Translations under genes and position numbers: made by a program
From: Kribbella capetownensis
GTDB lineage: Bacteria; Actinomycetota; Actinomycetes; Propionibacteriales; Kribbellaceae
Assembly: GCF_004331485.1 (NCBI RefSeq)
Contig: NZ_SJKD01000009.1
Location: 186,001 to 250,000, forward strand
Reading direction: 5' to 3'
Length of the DNA: 64,000 nucleotides
Notes under the pieces: model-generated
What the model was told of the DNA's origin: nothing
Seen by the model: only the letters and a program-made list of their open reading frames with translations
The model's database searches: none
Part shown: piece after piece, positions 24,455 through 32,427 of the stretch
Position numbering within the stretch: the first letter of the stretch is position 1
Layout: the number at the start of each line of letters is the position of its first letter

Positions 24455-25831
24455 TCAGTTGGGTTGTGGACGACCGATCCGCGCGAGGGACCGGTCCAGG
24501 AGTGTCACCAGCACGAGCAGGCCGGCGACAACGAGCAGAAACAGGGCCAGCTCGTGCAGACCTGTGGTGGTCGCGCCATGCTGGAAGAAGCGGGCGTTGG
24601 CCGCCGCGGCGACGAGGGCGCCGAGGTACCCGCCGGTGCGCAGCAGGCCGGCCGACGATCCGATCCGGGCCGGATCGGCTTGGTGATACAGGGCGTTCTG
24701 GTTCGCGAGACCGGTGAGACCCGAGGACAAGCCGGCCAGGACGCCGACGAGCGCCAGCAGAGCCAGCGCAGTGTGCGCGCCGACGAACCGCGGTGCGGTC
24801 GCGGCCGCGACCAGGAAGATGCTTCCGGCAATAAGTTTGCCGCGGACCCGCGCGCGCCGGCCGGTGATCACGATGATCAGTACGGCGGTGACGGACAGCG
24901 GGAGCATGAGCAGACCGGCGGCCGCGGCGTCCAGACCGTGCCCCTCCTCGAGCCACTGCGGGAAGGCGTACAGGAAGGAGTACGAACCAACCATCGCCAG
25001 CACCTGCCTGATGTAGGTCGAGATCAGCGGACGATTGCCACCGAGCACGTGCAGATCGATGAACGGCTCGACCACGCGCAACTGCACCTGTACGAACGCC
25101 AGACCGACGGCAACCGCGAACACCACCAGATACCAGCGCGAGACCCGCGGCTGCATCAGGAACAGCATCAGCGAAACGAGAGTGGCGCTGAACAGCACGA
25201 TGCCCGGGTAGTCCAGGCGGCCGGAGGCGTTTCGGGTCCGCGGGCGGCTCGGCAACCACACCACGCCGAGGATCACGCAGATCACCGACAGCGGGACGTT
25301 GATGGTGAAGATCAGGTGCCAGCCGCCGAGGCCGATCAGCGCACCGCCGAGCGTCGGGCCGATCACCGAGATGACCTGGTTGGCGATCGACAGGATGCTC
25401 AGAATCCCCGCCGGCGTACTCATGCCGGTCCGGTCGGCCTCGCTCCGGATCAGCGACATCGAGGCCGGGTACGCCGCCGACGTCCCGAAACCGAGGAGGA
25501 CGCGGGACAGGATCAGCACCCCGAGCGTCGGCGCCAGCGCACCGAGCAGACCGGCGAGGCCGACGACCGCCGTACCGATCAGATAGAGCGGACGCGGGCC
25601 GTAGAGGTCGACCAACCGGCCGGCCACGGGCTGCCCGACGGCTGTCGCCAGGTAGAGGCCGGTGATCAGCCAGGCGGTCTGGGACGGAGGTACGCCGAAC
25701 GTCGCGCCGATCGGGATCAGCGCGACCGCGAGCATCGACGAGTTGATCGGGTTGAGGATGCCGCCGATCACCATCGGCGCGATGAACCGCCGGTCGAATC
25801 CGGCAGGGTTTGCGGGCACAGCAGAGGTCAC
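24455..25831 (-). CDS. MFS transporter (drug/proton antiporter type)
   Basis: 458 residues from GTG 25831, overlapping the MarR stop by GTGA. Multiple hydrophobic helices. The loop 2-3 signature is GRLVDLYGPRPLYLIG (motif A), and RVLLGFGTSAAYPASM is motif-C/B-like. LGGALIGLGGWHLIFTINVP is characteristic of the DHA2-type multidrug family. Export of a toxic compound sensed by the coupled MarR is likely; the substrate is unknown. Confidence 0.9.
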   Translation of the reverse strand: MTSAVPANPAGFDRRFIAPMVIGGILNPINSSMLAVALIPIGATFGVPPSQTAWLITGLYLATAVGQPVAGRLVDLYGPRPLYLIGTAVVGLAGLLGALAPTLGVLILSRVLLGFGTSAAYPASMSLIRSEADRTGMSTPAGILSILSIANQVISVIGPTLGGALIGLGGWHLIFTINVPLSVICVILGVVWLPSRPRTRNASGRLDYPGIVLFSATLVSLMLFLMQPRVSRWYLVVFAVAVGLAFVQVQLRVVEPFIDLHVLGGNRPLISTYIRQVLAMVGSYSFLYAFPQWLEEGHGLDAAAAGLLMLPLSVTAVLIIVITGRRARVRGKLIAGSIFLVAAATAPRFVGAHTALALLALVGVLAGLSSGLTGLANQNALYHQADPARIGSSAGLLRTGGYLGALVAAAANARFFQHGATTTGLHELALFLLVVAGLLVLVTLLDRSLARIGRPQPN

Positions 25832-26280
25832 CGGGTGATCGCCGCCGGAGCAGATTCGAGGGCGTTGTCGAGCAGTTCCAGCGCCTTGAGGATGAGCCGG
25901 CGGTCGGCCTCGGTGCAGCGCTCCTGCAGAGTCTGGGCGAGCCACTCCTGGCGAACCCGCCGGTCGCCTTGGAGCCGGTGGCGGCCGGTCGTGGTCAGGG
26001 AGACGACCTGACGGCGACCGTCCTCGGGATCGGGATGGCGCTCGATCAGGTCAGTCTCGCGGAGGGCGGCCAGGATCGCGGCCATCGACTGCGGGCGGAC
26101 CCGCTCGGCGGCCGCGAGCTCGCTGGCCGACGCCGGCCCGTCCTTGTCGAGCCGGCTCAGCACCGACGACTGGGACGGCGTCAGGTCATCCTGATCGGCC
26201 AGATCCTTCAGCCGCCGCTTGACCCGCCCGAACACCACCCGCACCTGACTGGCCGCCTGCACCGCCGACGCTGAGAGCAT
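25828..26280 (-). CDS. MarR-family regulator
   Basis: 150 residues. The winged helix is at about 45-110: LTPSQSSVLSRLDKDGPASASELAAAERVRPQSM, then the wing DPEDGRRQVVSLT. It is first gene of the MarR-MFS-hydrolase operon. A palindrome sits 18 bases upstream. It probably autoregulates and is relieved by a phenolic or aromatic ligand, as is typical of the family. Confidence 0.9.
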   Translation of the reverse strand: MLSASAVQAASQVRVVFGRVKRRLKDLADQDDLTPSQSSVLSRLDKDGPASASELAAAERVRPQSMAAILAALRETDLIERHPDPEDGRRQVVSLTTTGRHRLQGDRRVRQEWLAQTLQERCTEADRRLILKALELLDNALESAPAAITR

Positions 26281-26297
26281 GCCTCCAGCGTAGTTCC

Positions 26298-26325
26298 TCA
26301 GTCCAAACTGTCCAGTTGGAACTGA
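26298..26325. promoter_or_regulatory. MarR operator candidate
   Basis: TCAGTCCAAACT and AGTTGGAACTGA form an imperfect palindrome. The perfect core is AACTG-tc-CAGTT at 26306-26317, upstream of the marR start. Confidence 0.55.
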
Positions 26326-26405
26326 GCAGTTTGTCCTGTCTACTTCGTCACTCCACGGCGCAGTCCGGGGAGCAGGTCGAGCGCGTTCTGCCGGCTGATG
26401 CGACG

Positions 26406-26834
26406 ATGCCCCCGAAGGTCGTCGTACTGACCACGTTCGATCTGGATGAGTACGTCGAGACCGCGCTCCGCAACGGGGCAGTCGGGGTCCTGCTGAAGGA
26501 CGCGACCGCGGAACAGATGGCGCTGGCAGTCCGCAGCGCGGCGGGCGGGGACGCGATGCTGTCGCCGCAGGTGACGAGGCGACTGCTGCACCGGTTCACC
26601 GGCTCGCCGGATCCGCGCCGGGAGGACGCCGTACGACGGCTGTCGGCACTGACCGGCAAGGAGCGCGAGGTACTGGCCGCCGTCGGGGACGGGCACGCCA
26701 ACAGCGCCATCGCCGAGCGGCTGTACCTGAGTGAGGCAACGGTGAAGACCCACGTCAGCCGGATCCTCGCCAAGCTCCAGCTCACCAACCGGGTCCAGGC
26801 CGCCATCCTCGCCCATCACGCCGGACTCAGCTGA
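26406..26834 (+). pseudogene. NarL/FixJ response regulator missing the N-terminal half of the receiver
   Basis: From the ATG at 26406 about 142 residues remain. They contain the receiver's last strands (KVVVLTTFDLDEY with the Thr, then GVLLKD with the Lys) and an intact LuxR helix-turn-helix (LTGKEREVLAAVGDGHANSAIAERL). The first receiver half with the phospho-acceptor Asp is absent. Upstream sequence (26316-26405) encodes nothing receiver-like and overlaps the marR operator region. No histidine kinase is next to it. I read it as a 5'-truncated remnant. A functional Asp-less regulator cannot be excluded. Confidence 0.6.
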
Positions 26835-27063
26835 TCACGACGTCCATGACTCCGATGACCTTTCCGAGCCGGGCGGCCACGCGGCCGGCGTCGAAGCCGT
26901 TGCCTTCGACGGTGATGGTCAGGGTGCCTTCGTCGAGGGAGAGGGCGAGTTCGCGAACGTCGTACGGGTTCAGCATGACGGCGATCCGGGCCAGCATGCC
27001 TTCGGTTTCGACGACGCGTGCAGTGAAGACGGTGACCGTTCGTTCGACTGCGAGCAGGGTCAT
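26827..27063 (-). CDS. ACT-like small protein coupled to cimA
   Basis: 78 residues; the start overlaps the cimA stop (ATGA). The pattern beta-alpha-beta-beta-alpha-beta is visible: ERTVTVFTARV, MLARIAVMLNPY, VRELALSL, LTITVEG, AGRVAARLGKV, VMDVVIS. That matches an ACT/ferredoxin-like domain as found in IlvN/IlvM. Its position implies a product that works with citramalate synthase, for example as a regulatory subunit sensing isoleucine. This is an inference from shape and coupling only. It overlaps the convergent response-regulator remnant by 8 bases. Confidence 0.7.
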   Translation of the reverse strand: MTLLAVERTVTVFTARVVETEGMLARIAVMLNPYDVRELALSLDEGTLTITVEGNGFDAGRVAARLGKVIGVMDVVIS

Positions 27064-28649
27064 CGCACGACCTCCTTGTGACGCAGCAGACCGAACGTGA
27101 CGCCGTCGACGAGCGCCTCCCAGGACGCCTCGACGATGTTGTGGCCGACTCCGACCGTCACCCACGAGCCCTCGCCGTCCGCGGTCTCGATGAGAACTCT
27201 GATTACCGCGTCCGTGCCATGGCCTTGGTCGAGGATCCGGACCTTGTAGTCGACCAGCTCGAACTTGTTCACCACCGGGTACGCGCGCTCGATCGCAGTC
27301 CGCAGCGCATGGTCGAGGGCGTTGACCGGGCCGTTGCCTTCCCCGGTGACGATCTCCCGCTCGCCGCCCGCGACCAGCTTCACGGTCGATTCCGACACCG
27401 CCTCGCCGTCGGCGCGCGACTCGGTGATCACCCGCCACGACTCGACGTCGAAGAAGGACGCCCGCTTCCCGGTGACCTCCTCGGTGAGCAGCAGTTCGAA
27501 CGACGCGTCGGCCGCCTCGAACGTGTACCCGCGGGCCTCCATCTCCTTCACCCGCTCGGTCACCCGGCTGACCAGTTCGCGGTCGTTGCCGAGGTCGAAC
27601 CCGAGCTCGCGCCCCTTCAGCTCCACGCTGGCCCGGCCGGCCATCTCGGACACGAGCATCCGCATGTCGTTGCCCACCCGGGCCGGATCCGTGTGCTGGT
27701 AGAGATCGGGATCCACCTTGATGGCACTGGCGTGCAGCCCCGCCTTGTGGGCGAAGGCGGACACACCGACGTACGGCTGCCGGGTCGACGGCGGCACGTT
27801 CGTCACTTCGGCGATCGCGTGCGCGATCCGGAACGACTCAGCCAGCTTGCCGGCCGGGAGCAGATCCAGGCCGCGCTTCAGTTCGAGGTTGGCGACGATC
27901 GCGAGCAGGTCGGCGTTGCCGGTGCGTTCGCCGTACCCGTTGATGGTGCCCTGGACGTGGGTGACGCCGGCCTCGACGGCGGCGATCGTGTTCGCCACCG
28001 CGCAGCCGGCGTCGTTGTGACAGTGGATGCCGAGGCGCGCACCGGTCGAGTCGAGGACGTCGCGGACGATGTCCTGCAACTCCCGCGGCAACGTGCCGCC
28101 GTTGGTGTCGCACAACGCCACCACGTCGGCGCCGGCCTCGGCGGCTACCCGCACGACCTCCAGGGCGTAGGCGCGGTTGGCGCGGTAGCCGTCGAAGAAG
28201 TGCTCGGTGTCGAGGAAGACCCGCTGCCCGTTCTCGCGCAGGTGGCGGACCGTGTCCGCGACCATCCGGAGGTTCTCGTCCAGCGTCGTACGCAAAGCCC
28301 GCTCGACGTGTGCATCGTGGCTCTTGGCAACGAGTGTGACGACGCCGGCGCCGGAGTCGCGCAGGGCCGCCACCTGCTGGTCGTCCGCCACCGCGGTCGC
28401 GGGCTTGCGGGTCGCGCCGAAGGCCGCGAACGTCGCGTTCCGCAGCTGCAACTCGGTCCGGGCCTGCTCGAAGAACTCGGTGTCCTTGGGCACCGCGCCC
28501 GGCCAGCCGCCCTCGATGAATCCCACGCCCAGGTCGTCCAGGTGCCGCGCGATGGCGATCTTGTCGGCCACGGACAGCGCCAGCCCCTCCTGCTGCGCAC
28601 CGTCGCGCAGAGTGGTGTCGTAGACGTGGAACTCGTCCGAGATACTCAT
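27060..28649 (-). CDS. cimA: citramalate synthase
   Basis: 529 residues, DRE-TIM metallolyase. The catalytic DTTLRDGAQQEG start, metal-binding HCHNDAGCAVANTIAA and GTINGYGERTGNADL are clear. The C-terminal LeuA-dimer/regulatory domain spans about 390-525 (YKVRILDQG, DGEGSWVTVGVG). CimA condenses pyruvate with acetyl-CoA and so gives a threonine-independent route to 2-oxobutyrate and isoleucine. The Ile-rich leader peptide upstream supports that role. LeuA or homocitrate synthase are alternatives, but the long C-terminus and the DGAQQEG variant fit CimA. Confidence 0.92.
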   Translation of the reverse strand: MSISDEFHVYDTTLRDGAQQEGLALSVADKIAIARHLDDLGVGFIEGGWPGAVPKDTEFFEQARTELQLRNATFAAFGATRKPATAVADDQQVAALRDSGAGVVTLVAKSHDAHVERALRTTLDENLRMVADTVRHLRENGQRVFLDTEHFFDGYRANRAYALEVVRVAAEAGADVVALCDTNGGTLPRELQDIVRDVLDSTGARLGIHCHNDAGCAVANTIAAVEAGVTHVQGTINGYGERTGNADLLAIVANLELKRGLDLLPAGKLAESFRIAHAIAEVTNVPPSTRQPYVGVSAFAHKAGLHASAIKVDPDLYQHTDPARVGNDMRMLVSEMAGRASVELKGRELGFDLGNDRELVSRVTERVKEMEARGYTFEAADASFELLLTEEVTGKRASFFDVESWRVITESRADGEAVSESTVKLVAGGEREIVTGEGNGPVNALDHALRTAIERAYPVVNKFELVDYKVRILDQGHGTDAVIRVLIETADGEGSWVTVGVGHNIVEASWEALVDGVTFGLLRHKEVVR

Positions 28650-28681
28650 GATCGGCCTTCCGGTGGGGGCTGGCGGGCAAA

Positions 28682-28709
28682 CAAAAAACCTCCCGCAAGG
28701 TGCGAGAGG
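28682..28709 (-). terminator. attenuator terminator of cimA
   Basis: On the minus strand CCTCTCGCA-CCT-TGCGGGAGG is followed by GTTTTTTG, an intrinsic terminator located inside the cimA leader, 30-60 bases before the start codon. Confidence 0.85.
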
Positions 28710-28712
28710 TCT

Positions 28713-28742
28713 GCGCGCTCAGGTAGTGCTGGCTGAGCGCGC
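28713..28742 (-). promoter_or_regulatory. pause hairpin of the cimA attenuator
   Basis: GCGCGCTCAG / CTGAGCGCGC is a perfect 10-bp stem with a 10-base loop. It lies between the leader-peptide stop codon and the attenuator terminator. It would act as the 1:2-type hairpin of a transcription attenuator. Confidence 0.65.
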
Positions 28743-28772
28743 CTAGATAATGATGACCCGGTAGTTCTTCAT
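28743..28772 (-). CDS. cimA leader peptide MKNYRVIII
   Basis: Nine codons and a stop: ATG AAG AAC TAC CGG GTC ATC ATT ATC TAG. The run Val-Ile-Ile-Ile just before the stop, followed immediately by a hairpin and a U-tailed terminator, is the pattern of ribosome-mediated attenuation by charged tRNA-Ile. A TGGACA/AAATGT promoter-like pair places the start very near the transcript 5' end. No function as a protein is expected. Confidence 0.82.
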   Translation of the reverse strand: MKNYRVIII

Positions 28773-28890
28773 GACATTTCGCAGTCTGCCACACAATGTC
28801 CACACCGTGGCGGGACCGTCTCGAATCACGAACATTCAGTACGCCGACCAGTACTACGGCGCACGCGGGAGTTCAGGCGGTCAGGGAAGA

Positions 28891-29298
28891 TCAGGCTGTC
28901 AGTGAGGTGAGGGACCAGCCCGGGTCGTCCCAGGCGCTGTAGAAGTCCTCGCGGCTGAGCGGGCGCAGGCCCCACTCGTCACGGTCCAGGGCCTTGTCGG
29001 TGAGCATGCCCTCGTCGTCCTCGAGCCGCTGCCACCAGTACCTGGTGATGGTGCCGTCCTCGGCCGCGCCGATCTGGCGAACCACGACCCACTCCCGCTC
29101 GTGCCACACGGCCTCGTACAGCCAGTCCGTGCCTTCCTCGTCGGCCACCGCGCCGTACGTGCGGGTCGCCGTACCGCGGTCGAGGTCGCGGATCAGCTCG
29201 ACGGTCGACCGGATCGCGGTGACGGTCTCCGGCGACCAGTCACGTCGCCCGGCGAGCTCCGCGTAATAGGCCTCGACATCGTCGGGGAAGCTACTCAT
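28891..29298 (-). CDS. hypothetical protein
   Basis: 135 residues from ATG 29298 (MSSFPDDVEAYY); a start 8 codons earlier is possible. Acidic, soluble, with several Trp (YEAVWHEREWVVVRQI, YWWQRLEDD, EWGLRPL). No domain recognised. Faces the plus-strand membrane-protein gene. Confidence 0.65.
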   Translation of the reverse strand: MSSFPDDVEAYYAELAGRRDWSPETVTAIRSTVELIRDLDRGTATRTYGAVADEEGTDWLYEAVWHEREWVVVRQIGAAEDGTITRYWWQRLEDDEGMLTDKALDRDEWGLRPLSREDFYSAWDDPGWSLTSLTA

Positions 29299-29396
29299 GC
29301 CGCCCGACCCTATCGAACCCATCCTGTGGACAGCGACCGCGCCGCAGACCCCAAGCCTGAGAAGATGCTGTGAAACAGCTGCTTGAAAGGACCGCC

Positions 29397-29870
29397 GTGC
29401 CTGAGCCAGACGACCGCGATTCGCTGGACATCCTCAAAGCGCCGCTGCGCCGGCTGCCCGAGCTCAAAGAGCTGCAATTCCGGCTGGCGGGCTTCGCCGT
29501 CGGGCTGGCGTTGCTCGTCACGCTGGCGCCGACCTGGCTCACCCGGGACTACGGCGACGGCCAGCTGATCTACAGCGGGATCGGCATGATCCATTTCACC
29601 GACCACTCGCCCAAGTCGCCGATGGGCGGCCTGGGCACCTTCCTGTTCCTGCTCTACCTCGTGCTGGCGCTGGCCGCGCTGCTGCCCCCGACCGAGACGA
29701 TCTTCGCGCTGGTCAGGGGCGGCGCGGGGCTCGTGGTCACGATCCTGATCCTGGTGAGCAAGCCGGACCACCCGACGCTGGGGTGGACGGGCGCGCCGGT
29801 CGTTGCCCTCGGCCTGTGGTTGCTGGCCGTCGTCGTCGCGGGCGTGGCCCGGACGACGACGCGTGGCTAG
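29397..29870 (+). CDS. four-helix membrane protein
   Basis: 157 residues from GTG 29397 after GAAAGG; an in-frame start at 29370 is also possible. Hydrophobic helices at about 32-48, 82-100, 106-122 and 135-153. The N-terminal 30 residues are charged (DRDSLDILKAPLRRLPELKEL). No family recognised. The 3' end overlaps the ilvE stop region by 4 bases. Confidence 0.68.
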   Translation: MPEPDDRDSLDILKAPLRRLPELKELQFRLAGFAVGLALLVTLAPTWLTRDYGDGQLIYSGIGMIHFTDHSPKSPMGGLGTFLFLLYLVLALAALLPPTETIFALVRGGAGLVVTILILVSKPDHPTLGWTGAPVVALGLWLLAVVVAGVARTTTRG

Positions 29871-30958
29871 CAGATCCTGGTCATCCAGCCGTGCGGGTCG
29901 GCGGCGCGGCCGTACTGGACGTCGAGCAGGGCGCTGCGGACCGCGGCGGTGACCGGGCCACCGTTGCCGTCGGCCACCTGCACCTCGCCGTCCTTCCACT
30001 TCAGCGACGCGACCGGGGTGATCACCGCGGCCGTGCCGCAGGCGAACACCTCGCGGATCTTGCCCGACGCCGCACCGTCGCGCCACTCGTCGATCGAGAT
30101 CTTCCGCTCGGTGACGGTGTGGCCGAGGTCGGTCACCAGCTTCAGGATCGAGTCCCGGGTGACGCCCTCGAGGATGGTGCCGGACAGCTCCGGCGTGACG
30201 ACCGAGTTGTCGTCGAGGACGAAGTACAGGTTCATCCCGCCGAGCTCCTCGACCCACTTCTTCTCGACCGCGTCGAGGAAGGCGACCTGGTCACAGCCCT
30301 GCTCGATGGCTTCGGCCTGCGCAATCAGCGACGAGGCGTAGTTGCCACCCGTCTTGGCCGCGCCGGTGCCACCGGGGGCCGCCCGGGTGTACTCCTCGCT
30401 CAGCCAGATCCGCACCGGCTTGACGCCGTTGGCGAAGTACGAGCCGGCCGGCGACGTGATCACGCAGTACGTGACTTCCGCGGACGGGCGTACGCCGAGG
30501 AACGGGTCGGAGCCGAACATGAACGGCCGCAGGTAGAGCGACGTCTCGCCGCCGCCGGGGACCCAGGCCTTGTCCAGCTCGACCAGCTTGCGCAGCGAGT
30601 CCAGGAAGGCGGCCTCGGGCAGCTCGGGCAGCGCGAGCCGGCGTGCCGACTTCGCGAACCGGGCCGCATTGGCTTCGGGGCGGAACATGTGGATCGAGTC
30701 GTCGGGATGCCGGTAGGCCTTCATCCCCTCGAAGATGGTCTGGGCGTAGTGGAACACCGCGGTGGCCGGAGACAGCTCCAGCGGTCCGAAGGCGGTGATC
30801 CTCGCGTCGTGCCAGCCGTTCTCCTTGGTCCAGGTGGCGATCGCCATGTGGTCGGAGAAGTACTGCCCGAATCCCGGGTTCGCCAGGATCGTGGCGCGCT
30901 GGTCGTCGCTGGCCGCATGGGTGGTTGGCTCAACGGTGAATCGCAGATCGGCGCTCAT
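29867..30958 (-). CDS. ilvE: branched-chain amino acid aminotransferase
   Basis: 363 residues, fold-type IV PLP enzyme performing the last step of Val/Leu/Ile synthesis. The PLP lysine is in AAKTGGNYASS. FEGMKAYRHPD, SLYLRPFMFGS and EELGGMNLYFV are class signatures. Its start is 2 bases after the stop of a 22-codon mini-ORF. Neighbours leuB, serA and ilvBNC show it belongs to the branched-chain cluster. Confidence 0.96.
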   Translation of the reverse strand: MSADLRFTVEPTTHAASDDQRATILANPGFGQYFSDHMAIATWTKENGWHDARITAFGPLELSPATAVFHYAQTIFEGMKAYRHPDDSIHMFRPEANAARFAKSARRLALPELPEAAFLDSLRKLVELDKAWVPGGGETSLYLRPFMFGSDPFLGVRPSAEVTYCVITSPAGSYFANGVKPVRIWLSEEYTRAAPGGTGAAKTGGNYASSLIAQAEAIEQGCDQVAFLDAVEKKWVEELGGMNLYFVLDDNSVVTPELSGTILEGVTRDSILKLVTDLGHTVTERKISIDEWRDGAASGKIREVFACGTAAVITPVASLKWKDGEVQVADGNGGPVTAAVRSALLDVQYGRAADPHGWMTRIC

Positions 30959-30960
30959 AC

Positions 30961-31029
30961 CTACACCTCGCTGTCGCTCGGTTGCGGCATGAGCGCGATG
31001 GCGACAGTGCTCTTTGTTCGCTCGCTCAT
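30961..31029 (-). CDS. 22-residue mini-ORF preceding ilvE
   Basis: An ATG-started ORF (MSERTKSTVAIAL...) that ends in a TAG two bases before the ilvE ATG. It contains the SD-like GAGGTG for ilvE in its last codons. A CTGTCGC/GCGACAG repeat lies inside. It may couple translation to upstream ribosomes. It starts like the bridging ORF before ilvN (xxER). Protein function is doubtful. Confidence 0.35.
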   Translation of the reverse strand: MSERTKSTVAIALMPQPSDSEV

Positions 31030-31069
31030 AAGCCGCACCGTACCTCTTGGCCGACTGGTCATGCGAGCG

Positions 31070-32119
31070 TCAGCCGATCGCGCGCTTGGTGATGGCGTCA
31101 CCGATCTCCGCGGTGCTCCGGACGGCGCCGGTACGCTCCGCGATATCGGCCGTGACAGCCGCCTCGATCGCGGCCGCGGCCTCGGTCAGGCCGAGGTGGT
31201 CGCACAGCAGCGACGCGGACAGGATCGCCGCGGTCGGGTCGGCTTTCTGCTGGCCGGCGATGTCCGGCGCGGAGCCGTGCACCGGCTCGAACATGCTCGG
31301 CGCGGTCCGGTCCGGGTTGATGTTGCCGCTCGCGGCCAGCCCGATGCCACCGCTGATCGCGGCCGCCAGGTCGGTGATGATGTCGCCGAACAGGTTGTCG
31401 GTGACGATCACGTCGAACCGGGCCGGGTCGGTAACCAGGAAGATGGTCGCCGCGTCCACGTGCAGGTAGTCGACGGCGATCTCAGGGAAGTCCGCGGCGA
31501 CCTTGTCGACGGTCCGCTTCCACAGGTGGCCGGCGTGCACGAGCACGTTGTTCTTGTGCACCAGCGTGAGCTTCTTGCGCGGCCGCGCCTGCGCCCGGGC
31601 GAAGGCGTCCCGGACCACGCGCTCGACGCCGTACGCCGTGTTGACCGACACCTCGGTGGCGATCTCGGCCGGCGTACCGACGCGGAGCGCTCCTCCGTTG
31701 CCGACGTACGGGCCTTCGGTGCCTTCGCGGATGACGACGAAGTCGACCTCGCCCGGGTCTGCCAGCGGGGAGCCGACGGACGGGTAGATCTTCGACGGGC
31801 GGAGGTTCACGTAGTGGTCGAGGGTGAACCGGAGCTTCAGCAGCAGGCCGCGCTCGAGCACGCCGGACGGGACCGACGGGTCGCCGACCGCGCCGAGCAG
31901 GATCGCGTCGTGCTTGCGAATCTCCTCGAGCTCCGCGTCCGGCAGCGTCTCGCCGGTCGCGTGCCAGCGCCGCGCGCCGAGGTCGTACTCGGTCCGCTCG
32001 AACGTCACGCCGTGCTGCGCGGCTACCGCGTCCAGCACCTTCAGCGCCTCGGTGGTCACCTCCGGACCGATACCGTCACCGGGGACCACGGCCAGCGTGA
32101 AGTTCTTCTTGTCGCTCAC
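31070..32119 (-). CDS. leuB: 3-isopropylmalate dehydrogenase
   Basis: 349 residues, GTG start. It oxidises and decarboxylates 3-isopropylmalate in leucine synthesis. AVVPGDGIGPEV opens the fold, and DNLFGDIITDLAAAISGG is the metal/substrate signature. Its start overlaps the stop of a 54-residue ORF (GTGA), so expression is coupled to that ORF. Confidence 0.96.
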   Translation of the reverse strand: MSDKKNFTLAVVPGDGIGPEVTTEALKVLDAVAAQHGVTFERTEYDLGARRWHATGETLPDAELEEIRKHDAILLGAVGDPSVPSGVLERGLLLKLRFTLDHYVNLRPSKIYPSVGSPLADPGEVDFVVIREGTEGPYVGNGGALRVGTPAEIATEVSVNTAYGVERVVRDAFARAQARPRKKLTLVHKNNVLVHAGHLWKRTVDKVAADFPEIAVDYLHVDAATIFLVTDPARFDVIVTDNLFGDIITDLAAAISGGIGLAASGNINPDRTAPSMFEPVHGSAPDIAGQQKADPTAAILSASLLCDHLGLTEAAAAIEAAVTADIAERTGAVRSTAEIGDAITKRAIG

Positions 32120-32280
32120 TTCTCGGGTTCTCCCCCATTGTCGCGGCGGTTCATAGCCTCTTGGACGGCCCTGGCCTCGGCCGCGGTCACGCTCCCCGGG
32201 CGCGCCGGACGGCGACGGCGGGTCGCCTTCCGTTCCCGGGCGTCGATCGCGGGCCAGTTGGCCGGATACATGTCGTACAT
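32116..32280 (-). CDS. 54-residue basic protein coupled to leuB
   Basis: Starts at ATG 32280 behind GGGGAGGAG, and its TGA overlaps the leuB GTG. Opening MYDMYPANWPAIDARERKA, then KATRRRRPARP and an amphipathic helix VTAAEARAVQEAMNRRD. No known domain. The strong ribosome site and exact coupling suggest it is truly translated, either as a functional micro-protein or as a translational lead-in for leuB. Confidence 0.6.
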   Translation of the reverse strand: MYDMYPANWPAIDARERKATRRRRPARPGSVTAAEARAVQEAMNRRDNGGEPEK

Positions 32281-32427
32281 GCTGCTCCTCCCCAGACAGG
32301 ATGCGGGCGGCAGGATGGCGACGAATTTACTCTGACGTCCGACTATTTCACCACTATGCGGGCACGATGTCCCGGAATGTGAGATGCCGGTGCAGGCGCT
32401 GGACCAGAGCTGTGCAACTCTCAACCG

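Noticed and set aside
29783..32335. 850-codon plus-strand frame across ilvE and leuB
   Set aside because: Opposes two well-identified genes and their intergenic region and shows no domain.
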